Shown piece by piece: positions 34,336-47,000 of a stretch of 64,000 nucleotides of DNA. The stretch's first letter is position 1, and every line of letters starts with the position of its first letter. Source of the DNA: Tubulanus polymorphus (Eukaryota; Nemertea; Palaeonemertea; Tubulaniformes; Tubulanidae); contig NW_027437452.1 in the NCBI RefSeq assembly GCF_964204645.1, forward strand, positions 1-64,000. Direction: 5' to 3'. The notes under the pieces are model-generated. The model had not been told where the DNA came from, did no database searches, and saw only the letters and a list, made by a program, of their open reading frames with translations. The translations under genes were made by a program, and so were the position numbers.

Positions 34336-37068
34336 ACGACGTTTTTGGGTCGAAATGTGCTTTTCCCGTCGATTTGAGCGCTTTTGCGCATCGACAATTT
34401 CATTTTTTCGATACGGAGAAAACTTGATGAGAAAACGTCTTTTCTCGCGCTGAACGACGTTTTCGGGTCGAAATGTGCTTTTCCCGTCGATTTGAGCGCT
34501 TTTGCGCATCGACAATTTCATTTTTTCGATACGGAGAAAACTTGATGAGAAAACGTCTTTTCTCGCGCTGAACGACGTTTTCGGGTCGAAATGTGCTTTT
34601 CCCGTCGATTTGAGCGCTTTTGCGTATCGATATTTTCATTTTTTCGATATGGGGAAGATCTGATGAAAAAACGTCTTTTCTCGCGCTTTACGACGTTTTC
34701 GGGTCGAAATGTGTCGAAAGGTGCTTTTCCCGTCGATTTGAGCGCCTTTGCGCGTCGACAATTTCATTTTTTCGATACGGGGAAAACTTGATGAGAAAAC
34801 GTCTTTTCTAGCGCTGAACGACGTTTACGGGTCGAAATGTGCTTTTCTCGTCGATTTGAGCGCTTTTGCGCTTCGACATTTTCATTTTTTCGATACGTGG
34901 AAAACTCGATGTGAAAACGTCTTTTCTCGCGCTTAACGACGTTTCTGGGTCGAAATGTGCTTTTCCCGTCGATTTGAGCGCTTTTGCGCATCGATATTTT
35001 CATTTTTTCGATACTGGGAAAACTTGATGAGAAAACGTCTTTTCTCGCGCTGAACGACGTTTTTGGGTCGAAATGTGTCGAAATGTGTTTTTTCCGTCGA
35101 TTTGAGCGCTTTTGCGCATCGACAATTTCATTTTTTCGATACGGGGAAAACTTGATGAGAAAACGTCTTTTCTAGCGCTGAACGACGTTTACGGGTCGAA
35201 ATGTGCTTTTCTCGTCGATTTGAGCGCTTTTGCGTATCGACATTTTCATTTTTTCGATACGGGGAAAACTTTATGAGAAAACGTCTTTTCTCGCGCTGAA
35301 CGACGTTTTCGGTTCGAAATGTGCTTTTCCCGTCGATTTGAGCGCTTTTGCGTATCGACATTTTCATTTTTTCGATACGGGGAAAACTTGATGAGAAAAC
35401 GTCTTTCCTCGTGCTGAACGACGTTTACGGGTCGAAATGTGCTTTTCTCGTCGATTTGAGCGCTTTTGCGCATCGATATTTTCATTTTTTCGATACTGGG
35501 AAAACTTGATGAGAAAACGTCTTTTCTCGCGCTGAACGACGTTTTTGGGTCGAAATGTGTCGAAATGTGCTTTTTCCGTCGATTTGAGCGCTTTTGCGCA
35601 TCGACAATTTCATTTTTTCGATACGGGGAAAACTTGATGAGAAAACGTCTTTTCTAGCGCTGAACGACGTTTACGGGTCGAAATGTGCTTTTCTCGTCGA
35701 TTTGAGCGCTTTTGCGTATCGACATTTTCATTTTTTCGATACGGGGAAAACTTGATGAGAAAACGTCTTTTCTCGCGCTTTACGACTGTTTCGGGTCGAA
35801 ATGTGTCGAAAGGTGCTTTTCCCGTCGATTTGAGCGCTTTTGCGCATCGACAATTTCATTTTTTCGATACGTGGAAAACTTGATGAGGAAACGTCTTTTC
35901 TCGCGCTGAACGACGTTTTTTGGTCGAAATGTGTCGAAATGTGCTTTTCCCGTCGATTTGAGCGCTTTTGCGCATCGACAATTTCATTTTTTCGATACGG
36001 GGAAAACTTGATGAGAAAACGTCTTTTCTCGCGCTGAACGACGTTTCTGGGTCGAAATGTGCTTTTCCCGTCGATTTGAGCGCTTTTGCGCATCGATATT
36101 TTCATTTTTTCGATATGGGGAAGATCTGATGAGAAAACGTCTTTTCTCGCGCTTATCGACGTTTTCGGGTCGAAATGTGCTTTTCCCGTCGATTTGAGCG
36201 CTTTTGCGTATCGGCATTTTCATTTTTTCGATACGGGGAAAACTTGATGAGAAAACGTCTTTTCTCGCACTGAACGACCTTTTTGGGTCGAAATGTGTCG
36301 AAATGTGCTTTTTCCGTCGATTTGAGCGCTTTTGCGCATCGACAATTTCATTTTTTCGATACGGAGAAAACTTGATGAGAAAACGTCTTTTCTCGCGCTG
36401 AACGACGTTTTCGGGTCGAAATGTATCGAAATGTGCTTTTCCGTTCGATTTGAGCGCTTTTGCGTATCGACATTTTCATTTTTTCGATACGGGGAAAACT
36501 TGATGAGAAAACGTCTTTTCTCGCGCTGAACGACGTTTTCGGTTCGAAATGTGCTTTTCCCGTCGATTTGAGCGCTTTTGCGTATCGACATTTTCATTTT
36601 TTCGATACTGGGAAAACTTGATGAGAAAACGTCTTTTCTCGCGCTGATCGACGTGTTCGGGTCGAAATGTATCGAAATGTGCTTTTCCGTTCGATTTGAG
36701 CGCTTTTGCGTATCGACATTTTCATTTTTTCGATACGGGGAAAATTTGATGAGAAAACGTCTTTCCTCGTGCTGAACGACGTTTACGGATCGAAATGTGC
36801 TTTTCTCGTCGATTTGAGCGCTTTTGCGTATCGGCATTTTCATTTTTTCGATACGGGGAAAACTTGATGAGAAAACGTCTTTTCTCGCGCTGAACGACGT
36901 TTCTGGGTCGAAATGTGCTTTTCCCGTCGATTTGAGCGCTTTTGCGCATCGATATTTTCATTTTTTCGATATGGGGAAGATCTGATGAGAAAACGTCTTT
37001 TCTCGCGCTTATCGACGTTTTCGGGTCGAATTTTCCGTCGATTTGAGCGCTTTTGCGCATCGACAATT

Positions 37069-37849
37069 TCATTTTTTCGATACGGAGAAAACTTGATGAG
37101 AAAACGTCTTTTCTCGCGCTGAACGACGTTTTCGGGTCGAAATGTGCTTTTTCAGTCGATTTGAGCGCTTTTGCGTATCGACATTTTCATTTTTTCGATA
37201 CGGGGAAAACTTGATGAGAAAACGTCTTTTCTCGCGCTGAACGACGTTTTCGGTTCGAAATGTGCTTTTTCCGTCGATTTGAGCGCTTTTGCGTATCGAC
37301 ATTTTCATTTTTTCGATACTGGGAAAACTTGATGAGAAAACGTCTTTTCTCGCGCTGAACGACGTTTTCGGGTCGAAATGTATCGAAATGTGCTTTTCCG
37401 TTCGATTTGAGCGCTTTTGCGTATCGATATTTTCATTTTTTCGATACGGGGAAAACTTGATGAGAAAACGTCTTTCCTCGTGCTGAACGACGTTTGCGGG
37501 TCGAAATGTGCTTTTCTCGTCGATTTGAGCGCTTTTGCGTATCGGCATTTTCATTTTTTCGATACGGGGAAAACTTGATGAGAAAACGTCTTTTTAGCGC
37601 TGAACGACGTTTACGGGTCGAAATGTGCTTTTCTCGTCGATTTGAGCGCTTTTGCGCTTCGACATTTTCATTTTTTCGATACGGGGAAAACTTGATGAGA
37701 AAACGTCTTTTCTCGCGCTGAATGACGTTTTCGGGTCGAAATGTATCGAAATGTGCTTTTCCCGTCGATTTGAGCGCTTTTGCGTATCGACATTTTCATT
37801 TTTTCGATACTGGGAAAACTTGATGAGAAAACGTCTTTTCTCCCGCTGA
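37069..37849. repeat. Duplicated satellite block, copy 2 (offset ~3515 bp)
   Basis: Counterpart of 33554-34335. A second block pair, about 36400-36850 and 39080-39530 with offset 2678 bp, lies interleaved with this one and includes the shortened-unit junction. Confidence 0.75.
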
Positions 37850-40800
37850 ACGACGTTTTTGGGTCGAAATGTGCTTTTCCCGTCGATGTGAGCGCTTTTG
37901 CGCATCGACATTTTCATTTTTTCGATTCGGGGAAAACTTGATAAGAAAACTTCTTTTCTAGCGCTGAACGACGTTTTCGGGTCGAAATGTATCGAAATGT
38001 GCTTTTCCCGTCGATTTGAGCGCTTTTGCGTATCGACATTTTCATTTTTTCGATACTGGGAAAACTTGATGAGAAAACGTCTTTTCTCGCGCTGAACGAC
38101 GTTTTTGGGTCAAAATGTGCTTTTCCCGTCGATGTGAGCGCTTTTGCGCATCGACATTTTCATTTTTTCGATACGTGGAAAACTCGATGAGAAAACGTCT
38201 TTTCTCGCGCTGAACGACGTTTTTGGGTCGAAATGTGTCGAAATGTGCTTTTCCCGTCGATTTGAGCGCTTTTGCGCATCGACAATTTCATTTTTTCGAT
38301 ACGGGGAAAACTTGATGAGAAAACGTTTTTTCTCGCGCTGAACGACGTTTCTGGGTCGAAATGTGCTTTTCCCGTCGATTTGAGCGCTTTTGCGCATCGA
38401 CAATTTCATTTTTACGATACGGAGAAAACTTGATGAGAAAACGTCTTTTCTTGCGCTGAACGACGTTTTTGGGTCGAAATGTGCTTCTCCCGTCGATTTG
38501 AGCGCTTTTGCTTATCGATATTTTCATTTTTTCGATATGGGGAAGATCTGATGAAAAAACGTCTTTTCTCGCGCTTTACGACGTTTTCGGGTCGAAATGT
38601 GCTTTTCCCGTCGATTTGAGCGCTTTTGCTTATCGATATTTTCATTTTTTCGATATGGGGAAGATCTGATGAGAAAACGTCTTTTCTCACGCTGAACGAC
38701 GTTTTTGGGTCGAAATGTGTCGAAATGTGCTTTTTCCGTCGATTTGAGCGCTTTTGCGCATCGACAATTTCATTTTTTCGATACGGGGAGAACTTGATGA
38801 GAAAACGTCTTTTCTAGCGCTGAACGACGTTTACGGGTCGAAATGTATCGAAATGTGCTTTTCCCGACGATTTGAGCGCTTTTGCGTATCGACATTTTCA
38901 TTTTTTCGATACGGGGAAAACTTGATGAGAAAACGTCTTTTCTCGCGCTGAACGACGTTTTCGGGTCGAAATGTGTCGAAAGGTGCTTTTCCCGTCGATT
39001 TGAGCGCTTTTGCGTATCGGCATTTTCATTTTTTCGATACGGGGAAAACTTGATGACAAAACGTCTTTTCTCGCGCTGAACGACGTTTTCGGGTCGAAAT
39101 GTATCGAAATGTGCTTTTCCGTTCGATTTGAGCGCTTTTGCGTATCGACATTTTCATTTTTTCGATACGGGGAAAACTTGATGAGAAAACGTCTTTTCTC
39201 GCGCTGAACGACGTTTTCGGTTCGAAATGTGCTTTTCCCGTCGATTTGAGCGCTTTTGCGTATCGACATTTTCATTTTTTCGATACTGGGAAAACTTGAT
39301 GAGAAAACGTCTTTTCTCGCGCTGAACGACGTTTTCGGGTCGAAATGTATCGAAATGTGCTTTTCCGTTCGATTTGAGCGCTTTTGCGTATCGACATTTT
39401 CATTTTTTCGATACGGGGAAAACTTGATGAGAAAACGTCTTTCCTCGTGCTGAACGACGTTTACGGGTCGAAATGTGCTTTTCTCGTCGATTTGAGCGCT
39501 TTTGCGTATCGGCATTTTCATTTTTTCGATACGGGGAAAACTTGATGAGAAAACGTCTTTTCTCGCGCTGAACGACGTTTCTGGGTCGAAATGTGCTTTT
39601 CCCGTCGATTTGAGCGCTTTTGCGCATCGATATTTTTCATTTTTTCGATATGGGGAAGATCTGATGAGAAAACGTCTTTTCTCGCGCTTATCGACGTTTT
39701 CGGGTCGAATTTTCCGTCGATTTGAGCGCTTTTGCGCATCGACAATTTCATTTTTTCGATACGGAAAAAACTTGGTGAGAAAACGTCTTTTCTCGCGCTG
39801 AACGACGTTTTCGGGTCGAAATGTATCGAAATGTGCTTTTCCGTTCGATTTGAGCGCTTTTGCGTATCGACATTTTCATTTTTTCGATACGGGGAAAACT
39901 TGATGAGAAAACGTCTTTTCTCGCGCTGAACGACGTTTTTGGGTCGAAATGTGTCGAAATGTGCTTTTTCCGTCGATTTGAGCGCTTTTGCGCATCGACA
40001 ATTTCATTTTTTCGATACGGGGAAAACTTGATGAGAAAACGTCTTTTCTCGCGCTGAACGACGTTTCTGGGTCGAAATGTGCTTTTCCCGTCGATTTGAG
40101 CGCTTTTGCGCATCGACAATTTCATTTTTTCGATACGGAGAAAACTTGATGAGAAAACGTCTTTTCTCGCGCTGAACGACGTTTGCGGGTCGAAATGTAT
40201 CGAAATGTGCTTTTCCGTTCGATTTGAGCGCTTTTGCGTATCGACATTTTCATGTTTTCGATACGGGGAAAACTTGATGAGAAAACGTCTTTTCTCGCGC
40301 TGAACGACGTTTTCGGTTCGAAATGTGCTTTTCCCGTCGATTTGAGCGCTTTTGCGTATCGACATTTTCATTTTTTCGATACTGGGAAAACTTGATGAGA
40401 AAACGTCTTTTTACGCGCATAACGACGTTTCTGGGTCGAAATGTGCTTTTCTCGTAGATTTGAGCGCTTTTGCGCATCGACAATTTCATTTTTTCGATAC
40501 GGGGAAAACTTGATAAGAAAACGTCTTTTCTAGCGCTGAACGACGTTTTCGGGTCGAAATGTATCGAAATGTGCTTTTCCCGTCGATTTGAGCGCTTTTG
40601 CGTATCGACATTTTCATTTTTTCGATACTGGGAAAACTTGATGAGAAAACGTCTTTTCTCGCGCTGAACGACGTTTTTGGTTCGAAATGTGCTTTTCCCG
40701 TCGATGTGAGCGCTTTTGCGCATCGACATTTTCATTTTTTCGATACGTGGAAAACTCGATGAGAAAACGTCTTTTCTCGCGCTGAACGACGTTTTTGGGT

Positions 40801-41040
40801 CGAAATGTGCTTTTCCCGTCGATTTGAGCGCTTTTGCGCATCGACAATTTCATTTTTTCGATACGGGGAAAACTTGATGAGAAAACGTCTTTTCTCGCGC
40901 TGAACGACGTTTCTGGGTCGAAATGTGCTTTTCCCGTCGATTTGAGCGCTTTTGCGCATCGACAATTTCATTTTTTCGATATGGGGAAGATCTGATGAGA
41001 AAACGTCTTTTCTCGCGCTGAACGACGTTTTCGGGTCGAA

Positions 41041-44000
41041 AAGTGCTTTTCCTGACGATTTGAGCGCTTTTACGCATCGACATTGTCGTTTTTCCGATAG
41101 GGGGAATATTTGATACGAAAACGTATTTTCTCGCGCTGTACGACGTTTTCGCGTCGAAAAGTGCTTTTCCTGACGATTTGAGCGCTTTTACGCATCGACA
41201 TTGTCGTTTTCCCGATAGGGGGAATATTTGATACGAAAACGTCTTTTCTCGCGCTGAACGACGTTTTCGGGTCGAAAAGTGCTTTTCCTGACGATTTGAG
41301 CGCTTTTACGCATCGACATTGTCGTTTTTCCGATAGGGGGAATATTTGATACGAAAACGTATTTTCTCGCGCTGTACGACGTTTTCGCGTCGAAAAGTGC
41401 TTTTCCTGACGATTTGAGCGCTTTTACGCATCGACATTGTCGTTTTCCCGATAGGGGGAATATTTGATACGAAAACGTCTTTTCTCGCGCTGAACGACGT
41501 TTTCGGGTCGAAAAGTGCTTTTCCTGACGATTTGAGCGCTTTTACGCATCGACATTGTCGTTTTTCCGATAGGGGGAATATTTGATACGAAAACGTCTTT
41601 TCTCGCGCTGAACGACGTTTTCGGGTCGAAAAGTGCTTTTCCTGACGATTTGAGCGCTTTTACGCATCGACATTGTCGTTTTTTCGATAGGGGGAATATT
41701 TGATACGAAAACGTCTTTTCTTGCGCTGAACGACGTTTTCGGGTCGAAAAGTGCTTTTCCTGACGATTTGAGCGCTTTTACGCATCGACATTGTCGTTTT
41801 TCCGATAGGGGGAATATTTGATACGAAAACGTATTTTCTCGCGCTGTACGAAGTTTTCGCGTCGAAAAGTGCTTTTCCTGACGATTTGAGCGCTTTTACG
41901 CATCGACATTGTCGTTTTTCCGATCGGGGGAATATTTGATACGAAAACGTCTTTTCTCGCGCTGTACGACGTTTTCGCGTCGAAAAGTGTTTTTCCTGAC
42001 GATTTGAGCGCTTTTACGCATCGACATTGTCGTTTTTTCGTTAGGGGGAATATTTGATACGAAAACGTCTTTTCTCGCGCTGAACGACGTTTTCGGGTCG
42101 AAAAGTGCTCTTCCTGACGATTTGAGCGCTTTTACGCATCGACATTGTCGTTTTTCCGATAGGGGGAATATTTGATACGAAAACGTATTTTCTCGCGCTG
42201 TACGACGTTTTCGCGTCGAAAAGTGCTTTTCCTGACGATTTGAGCGCTTTTACGCATCGACATTGTCGAATTCCCGATAGGGGGAATATTTGATACGAAA
42301 ACGTCTTTTCTCGCGCTGAACGACGTTTTCGGGTCGAAAAGTGCTTTTCCTGACGATTTGAGCGCTTTTACGCATCGACATTGTCGTTTTTCCGATAGGG
42401 GGAATATTTGATACGAAAACGTCTTTTCTCGCGCTGTACGACGTTTTCGCGTCGAAAAGTGTTTTTCCTGACGATTTGAGCGCTTTTACGCATCGACATT
42501 GTCGTTTTTTCGTTAGGGGGAATATTTGATACGAAAACGTCTTTTCTCGCGCTGAACGACGTTTTCGGGTCGAAAAGTGCTCTTCCTGACGATTTGAGCG
42601 CTTTTACGCATCGACATTGTCGTTTTTCCGATAGGGGGAATATTTGATACGAAAACGTATTTTCTCGCGCTGTACGAAGTTTTCGCGTCGAAAAGTGCTT
42701 TTCCTGACGATTTGAGCGCTTTTACGCATCGACATTGTCGTTTTTCCGATCGGGGGAATATTTGATACGAAAACGTCTTTTCTCGCGCTGTACGACGTTT
42801 TCGCGTCGAAAAGTGTTTTTCCTGACGATTTGAGCGCTTTTACGCATCGACATTGTCGTTTTTTCGTTAGGGGGAATATTTGATACGAAAACGTCTTTTC
42901 TCGCGCTGAACGACGTTTTCGGGTCGAAAAGTGCTCTTCCTGACGATTTGAGCGCTTTTACGCATCGACATTGTCGTTTTTCCGATAGGGGGAATATTTG
43001 ATACGAAAACGTATTTTCTCGCGCTGTACGACGTTTTCGCGTCGAAAAGTGCTTTTCCTGACGATTTGAGCGCTTTTACGCATCGACATTGTCGAATTCC
43101 CGATAGGGGGAATATTTGATACGAAAACGTCTTTTCTCGCGCTGAACGACGTTTTCGGGTCGAAAAGTGCTTTTCCTGACGATTTGAGCGCTTTTACGCA
43201 TCGACATTGTCGTTTTTCCGATAGGGGGAATATTTGATACGAAAACGTATTTTCTCGCGCTGTACGACGTTTTCGCGTCGAAAAGTGCTTTTCCTGACGA
43301 TTTGAGCGCTTTTACGCATCGACATTGTCGTTTTCCCGATAGGGGGAATATTTGATACGAAAACGTCTTTTCTCGCGCTGAACGACGTTTTCGGGTCGAA
43401 AAGTGCTTTTCCTGACGATTTGAGCGCTTTTACGCATCGACATTGTCGTTTTTCCGATAGGGGGAATATTTGATACGAAAACGTCTTTTCTCGCGCTGAA
43501 CGACGTTTTCGGGTCGAAAAGTGCTTTTCCTGACGATTTGAGCGCTTTTACGCATCGACATTGTCGTTTTTTCGATAGGGGGAATATTTGATACGAAAAC
43601 GTCTTTTCTCGCGCTGAACGACGTTTTCGGGTCGAAAAGTGCTTTTCCTGACGATTTGAGCGCTTTTACGCATCGACATTGTCGTTTTTTCGATAGGGGG
43701 AATATTTGATACGAAAACGTCTTTTCTCGCGCTGAACGACGTTTTCGCGTCGAAAAGTGCTTTTCCTGACGATTTGAGCGCTTTTACGCATCGACATTGT
43801 CGTTTTTCCGATAGGGGGAATATTTGATACGAAAACGTATTTTCTCGCGCTGTACGACGTTTTCGCGTCGAAAAGTGCTTTTCCTGACGATTTGAGCGCT
43901 TTTACGCATCGACATTGTCGTTTTTCCGATCGGGGGAATATTTGATACGAAAACGTCTTTTCTCGCGCTGAACGACGTTTTCGGGTCGAAAAGTGCTTTT

Positions 44001-47000
44001 CCTGACGATTTGAGCGCTTTTACGCATCGACATTGTCGTTTTCCCGATAGGGGGAATATTTGATACGAAAACGTCTTTTCTCGCGCTGAACGACGTTTTC
44101 GGGTCGAAAAGTGCTTTTCCTGACGATTTGAGCGCTTTTACGCATCGACATTGTCGTTTTTCCGATAGGGGGAATATTTGATACGAAAACGTCTTTTCTC
44201 GCGGTGAACGACGTTTTCGGGTCGAAAAGTGCTTTTCCTGACGATTTGAGCGCTTTTACGCATCGACATTGTCGTTTTTTCGATAGGGGGAATATTTGAT
44301 ACGAAAACGTCTTTTCTCGCGCTGAACGACGTTTTCGGGTCGAAAAGTGCTTTTCCTGACGATTTGAGCGCTTTTACGCATCGACATTGTCGTTTTTCCG
44401 ATAGGGGGAATATTTGATACGAAAACGTATTTTCTCGCGCTGTACGACGTTTTCGCGTCGAAAAGTGCTTTTCCTGACGATTTGAGCGCTTTTACGCATC
44501 GACATTGTCGTTTTTCCGATCGGGGGAATATTTGATACGAAAACGTCTTTTCTCGCGCTGTACGACGTTTTCGCGTCGAAAAGTGTTTTTCCTGACGATT
44601 TGAGCGCTTTTACGCATCGACATTGTCGTTTTCCCGATAGGGGGAATATTTGATACGAAAACGTCTTTTCTCGCGCTGAACGACGTTTTCGGGTCGAAAA
44701 GTGCTTTTCCTGACGATTTGAGCGCTTTTACGCATCGACATTGTCGTTTTTCCGATAGGGGGAATATTTGATACGAAAACGTCTTTTCTCGCGCTGAACG
44801 ACGTTTTTGGGTCGAAAAGTGTTTTTCCTGACGATTTGAGCGCTTTTACGCATCGACATTGTCGTTTTTTCGTTAGGGGGAATATTTGATACGAAAACGT
44901 CTTTTCTCGCGCTGAACGACGTTTTCGGGTCGAAAAGTGCTCTTCCTGACGATTTGAGCGCTTTTACGCATCGACATTGTCGTTTTTCCGATAGGGGGAA
45001 TATTTGATACGAAAACGTATTTTCTCGCGCTGTACGACGTTTTCGCGTCGAAAAGTGCTTTTCCTGACGATTTGAGCGCTTTTACGCATCGACATTGTCG
45101 AATTCCCGATAGGGGGAATATTTGATACGAAAACGTCTTTTCTCGCGCTGAACGACGTTTTCGGGTCGAAAAGTGCTTTTCCTGACGATTTGAGCGCTTT
45201 TACGCATCGACATTGTCGTTTTTCCGATAGGGGGAATATTTGATACGAAAACGTATTTTCTCGCGCTGTACGACGTTTTCGCGTCGAAAAGTGCTTTTCC
45301 TGACGATTTGAGCGCTTTTACGCATCGACATTGTCGTTTTCCCGATAGGGGGAATATTTGATACGAAAACGTCTTTTCTCGCGCTGAACGACGTTTTCGG
45401 GTCGAAAAGTGCTTTTCCTGACGATTTGAGCGCTTTTACGCATCGACATTGTCGTTTTTCCGATAGGGGGAATATTTGATACGAAAACGTCTTTTCTCGC
45501 GCTGAACGACGTTTTCGGGTCGAAAAGTGCTTTTCCTGACGATTTGAGCGCTTTTACGCATCGACATTGTCGTTTTTTCGATAGGGGGAATATTTGATAC
45601 GAAAACGTCTTTTCTCGCGCTGAACGACGTTTTCGGGTCGAAAAGTGCTTTTCCTGACGATTTGAGCGCTTTTACGCATCGACATTGTCGTTTTTTCGAT
45701 AGGGGGAATATTTGATACGAAAACGTCTTTTCTCGCGCTGAACGACGTTTTCGCGTCGAAAAGTGCTTTTCCTGACGATTTGAGCGCTTTTACGCATCGA
45801 CATTGTCGTTTTTCCGATAGGGGGAATATTTGATACGAAAACGTATTTTCTCGCGCTGTACGACGTTTTCGGGTCGAAAAGTGCTTTTCCTGACGATTTG
45901 AGCGCTTTTACGCATCGACATTGTCGTTTTTTCGATAGGGGGAATATTTGATACGAAAACGTCTTTTCTCGCGCTGAACGACGTTTTCGCGTCGAAAAGT
46001 GCTTTTCCTGACGATTTGAGCGCTTTTACGCATCGACATTGTCGTTTTTCCGATAGGGGGAATATTTGATACGAAAACGTATTTTCTCGCGCTGTACGAC
46101 GTTTTCGCGTCGAAAAGTGCTTTTCCTGACGATTTGAGCGCTTTTACGCATCGACATTGTCGTTTTTCCGATCGGGGGAATATTTGATACGAAAACGTCT
46201 TTTCTCGCGCTGAACGACGTTTTCGGGTCGAAAAGTGCTTTTCCTGACGATTTGAGCGCTTTTACGCATCGACATTGTCGTTTTCCCGATAGGGGGAATA
46301 TTTGATACGAAAACGTCTTTTCTCGCGCTGAACGACGTTTTCGGGTCGAAAAGTGCTTTTCCTGACGATTTGAGCGCTTTTACGCATCGACATTGTCGTT
46401 TTTCCGATAGGGGGAATATTTGATACGAAAACGTCTTTTCTCGCGGTGAACGACGTTTTCGGGTCGAAAAGTGCTTTTCCTGACGATTTGAGCGCTTTTA
46501 CGCATCGACATTGTCGTTTTTTCGATAGGGGGAATATTTGATACGAAAACGTCTTTTCTCGCGCTGAACGACGTTTTCGGGTCGAAAAGTGCTTTTCCTG
46601 ACGATTTGAGCGCTTTTACGCATCGACATTGTCGTTTTTCCGATAGGGGGAATATTTGATACGAAAACGTATTTTCTCGCGCTGTACGACGTTTTCGCGT
46701 CGAAAAGTGCTTTTCCTGACGATTTGAGCGCTTTTACGCATCGACATTGTCGTTTTTCCGATCGGGGGAATATTTGATACGAAAACGTCTTTTCTCGCGC
46801 TGTACGACGTTTTCGCGTCGAAAAGTGTTTTTCCTGACGATTTGAGCGCTTTTACGCATCGACATTGTCGTTTTCCCGATAGGGGGAATATTTGATACGA
46901 AAACGTCTTTTCTCGCGCTGAACGACGTTTTCGGGTCGAAAAGTGCTTTTCCTGACGATTTGAGCGCTTTTACGCATCGACATTGTCGTTTTTCCGATAG

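Larger units (their letters stand above)
32146..41040. repeat. Satellite A array, right segment
   Basis: About 8.9 kb of 118/128-bp units, same family and orientation as the main segment. It includes local runs of pure 118-bp units (about 33072-33429 and 34282-34640). Two shortened units at about 37021-37045 and 39700-39725, with GGGTCGAATTTTCCGTCG, share the same internal deletion. The last units before 41040 are ordinary A type, ending in a GATATGGGGAAGATC unit. Confidence 0.97.

Noticed and set aside
42029-42055. Telomere-like TTAGGG in the TTCGTTAGGGGG variant units
   Set aside because: It is a single-base variant of the normal GATAGGGGG stretch, occurs once per 118-bp unit and never in tandem.
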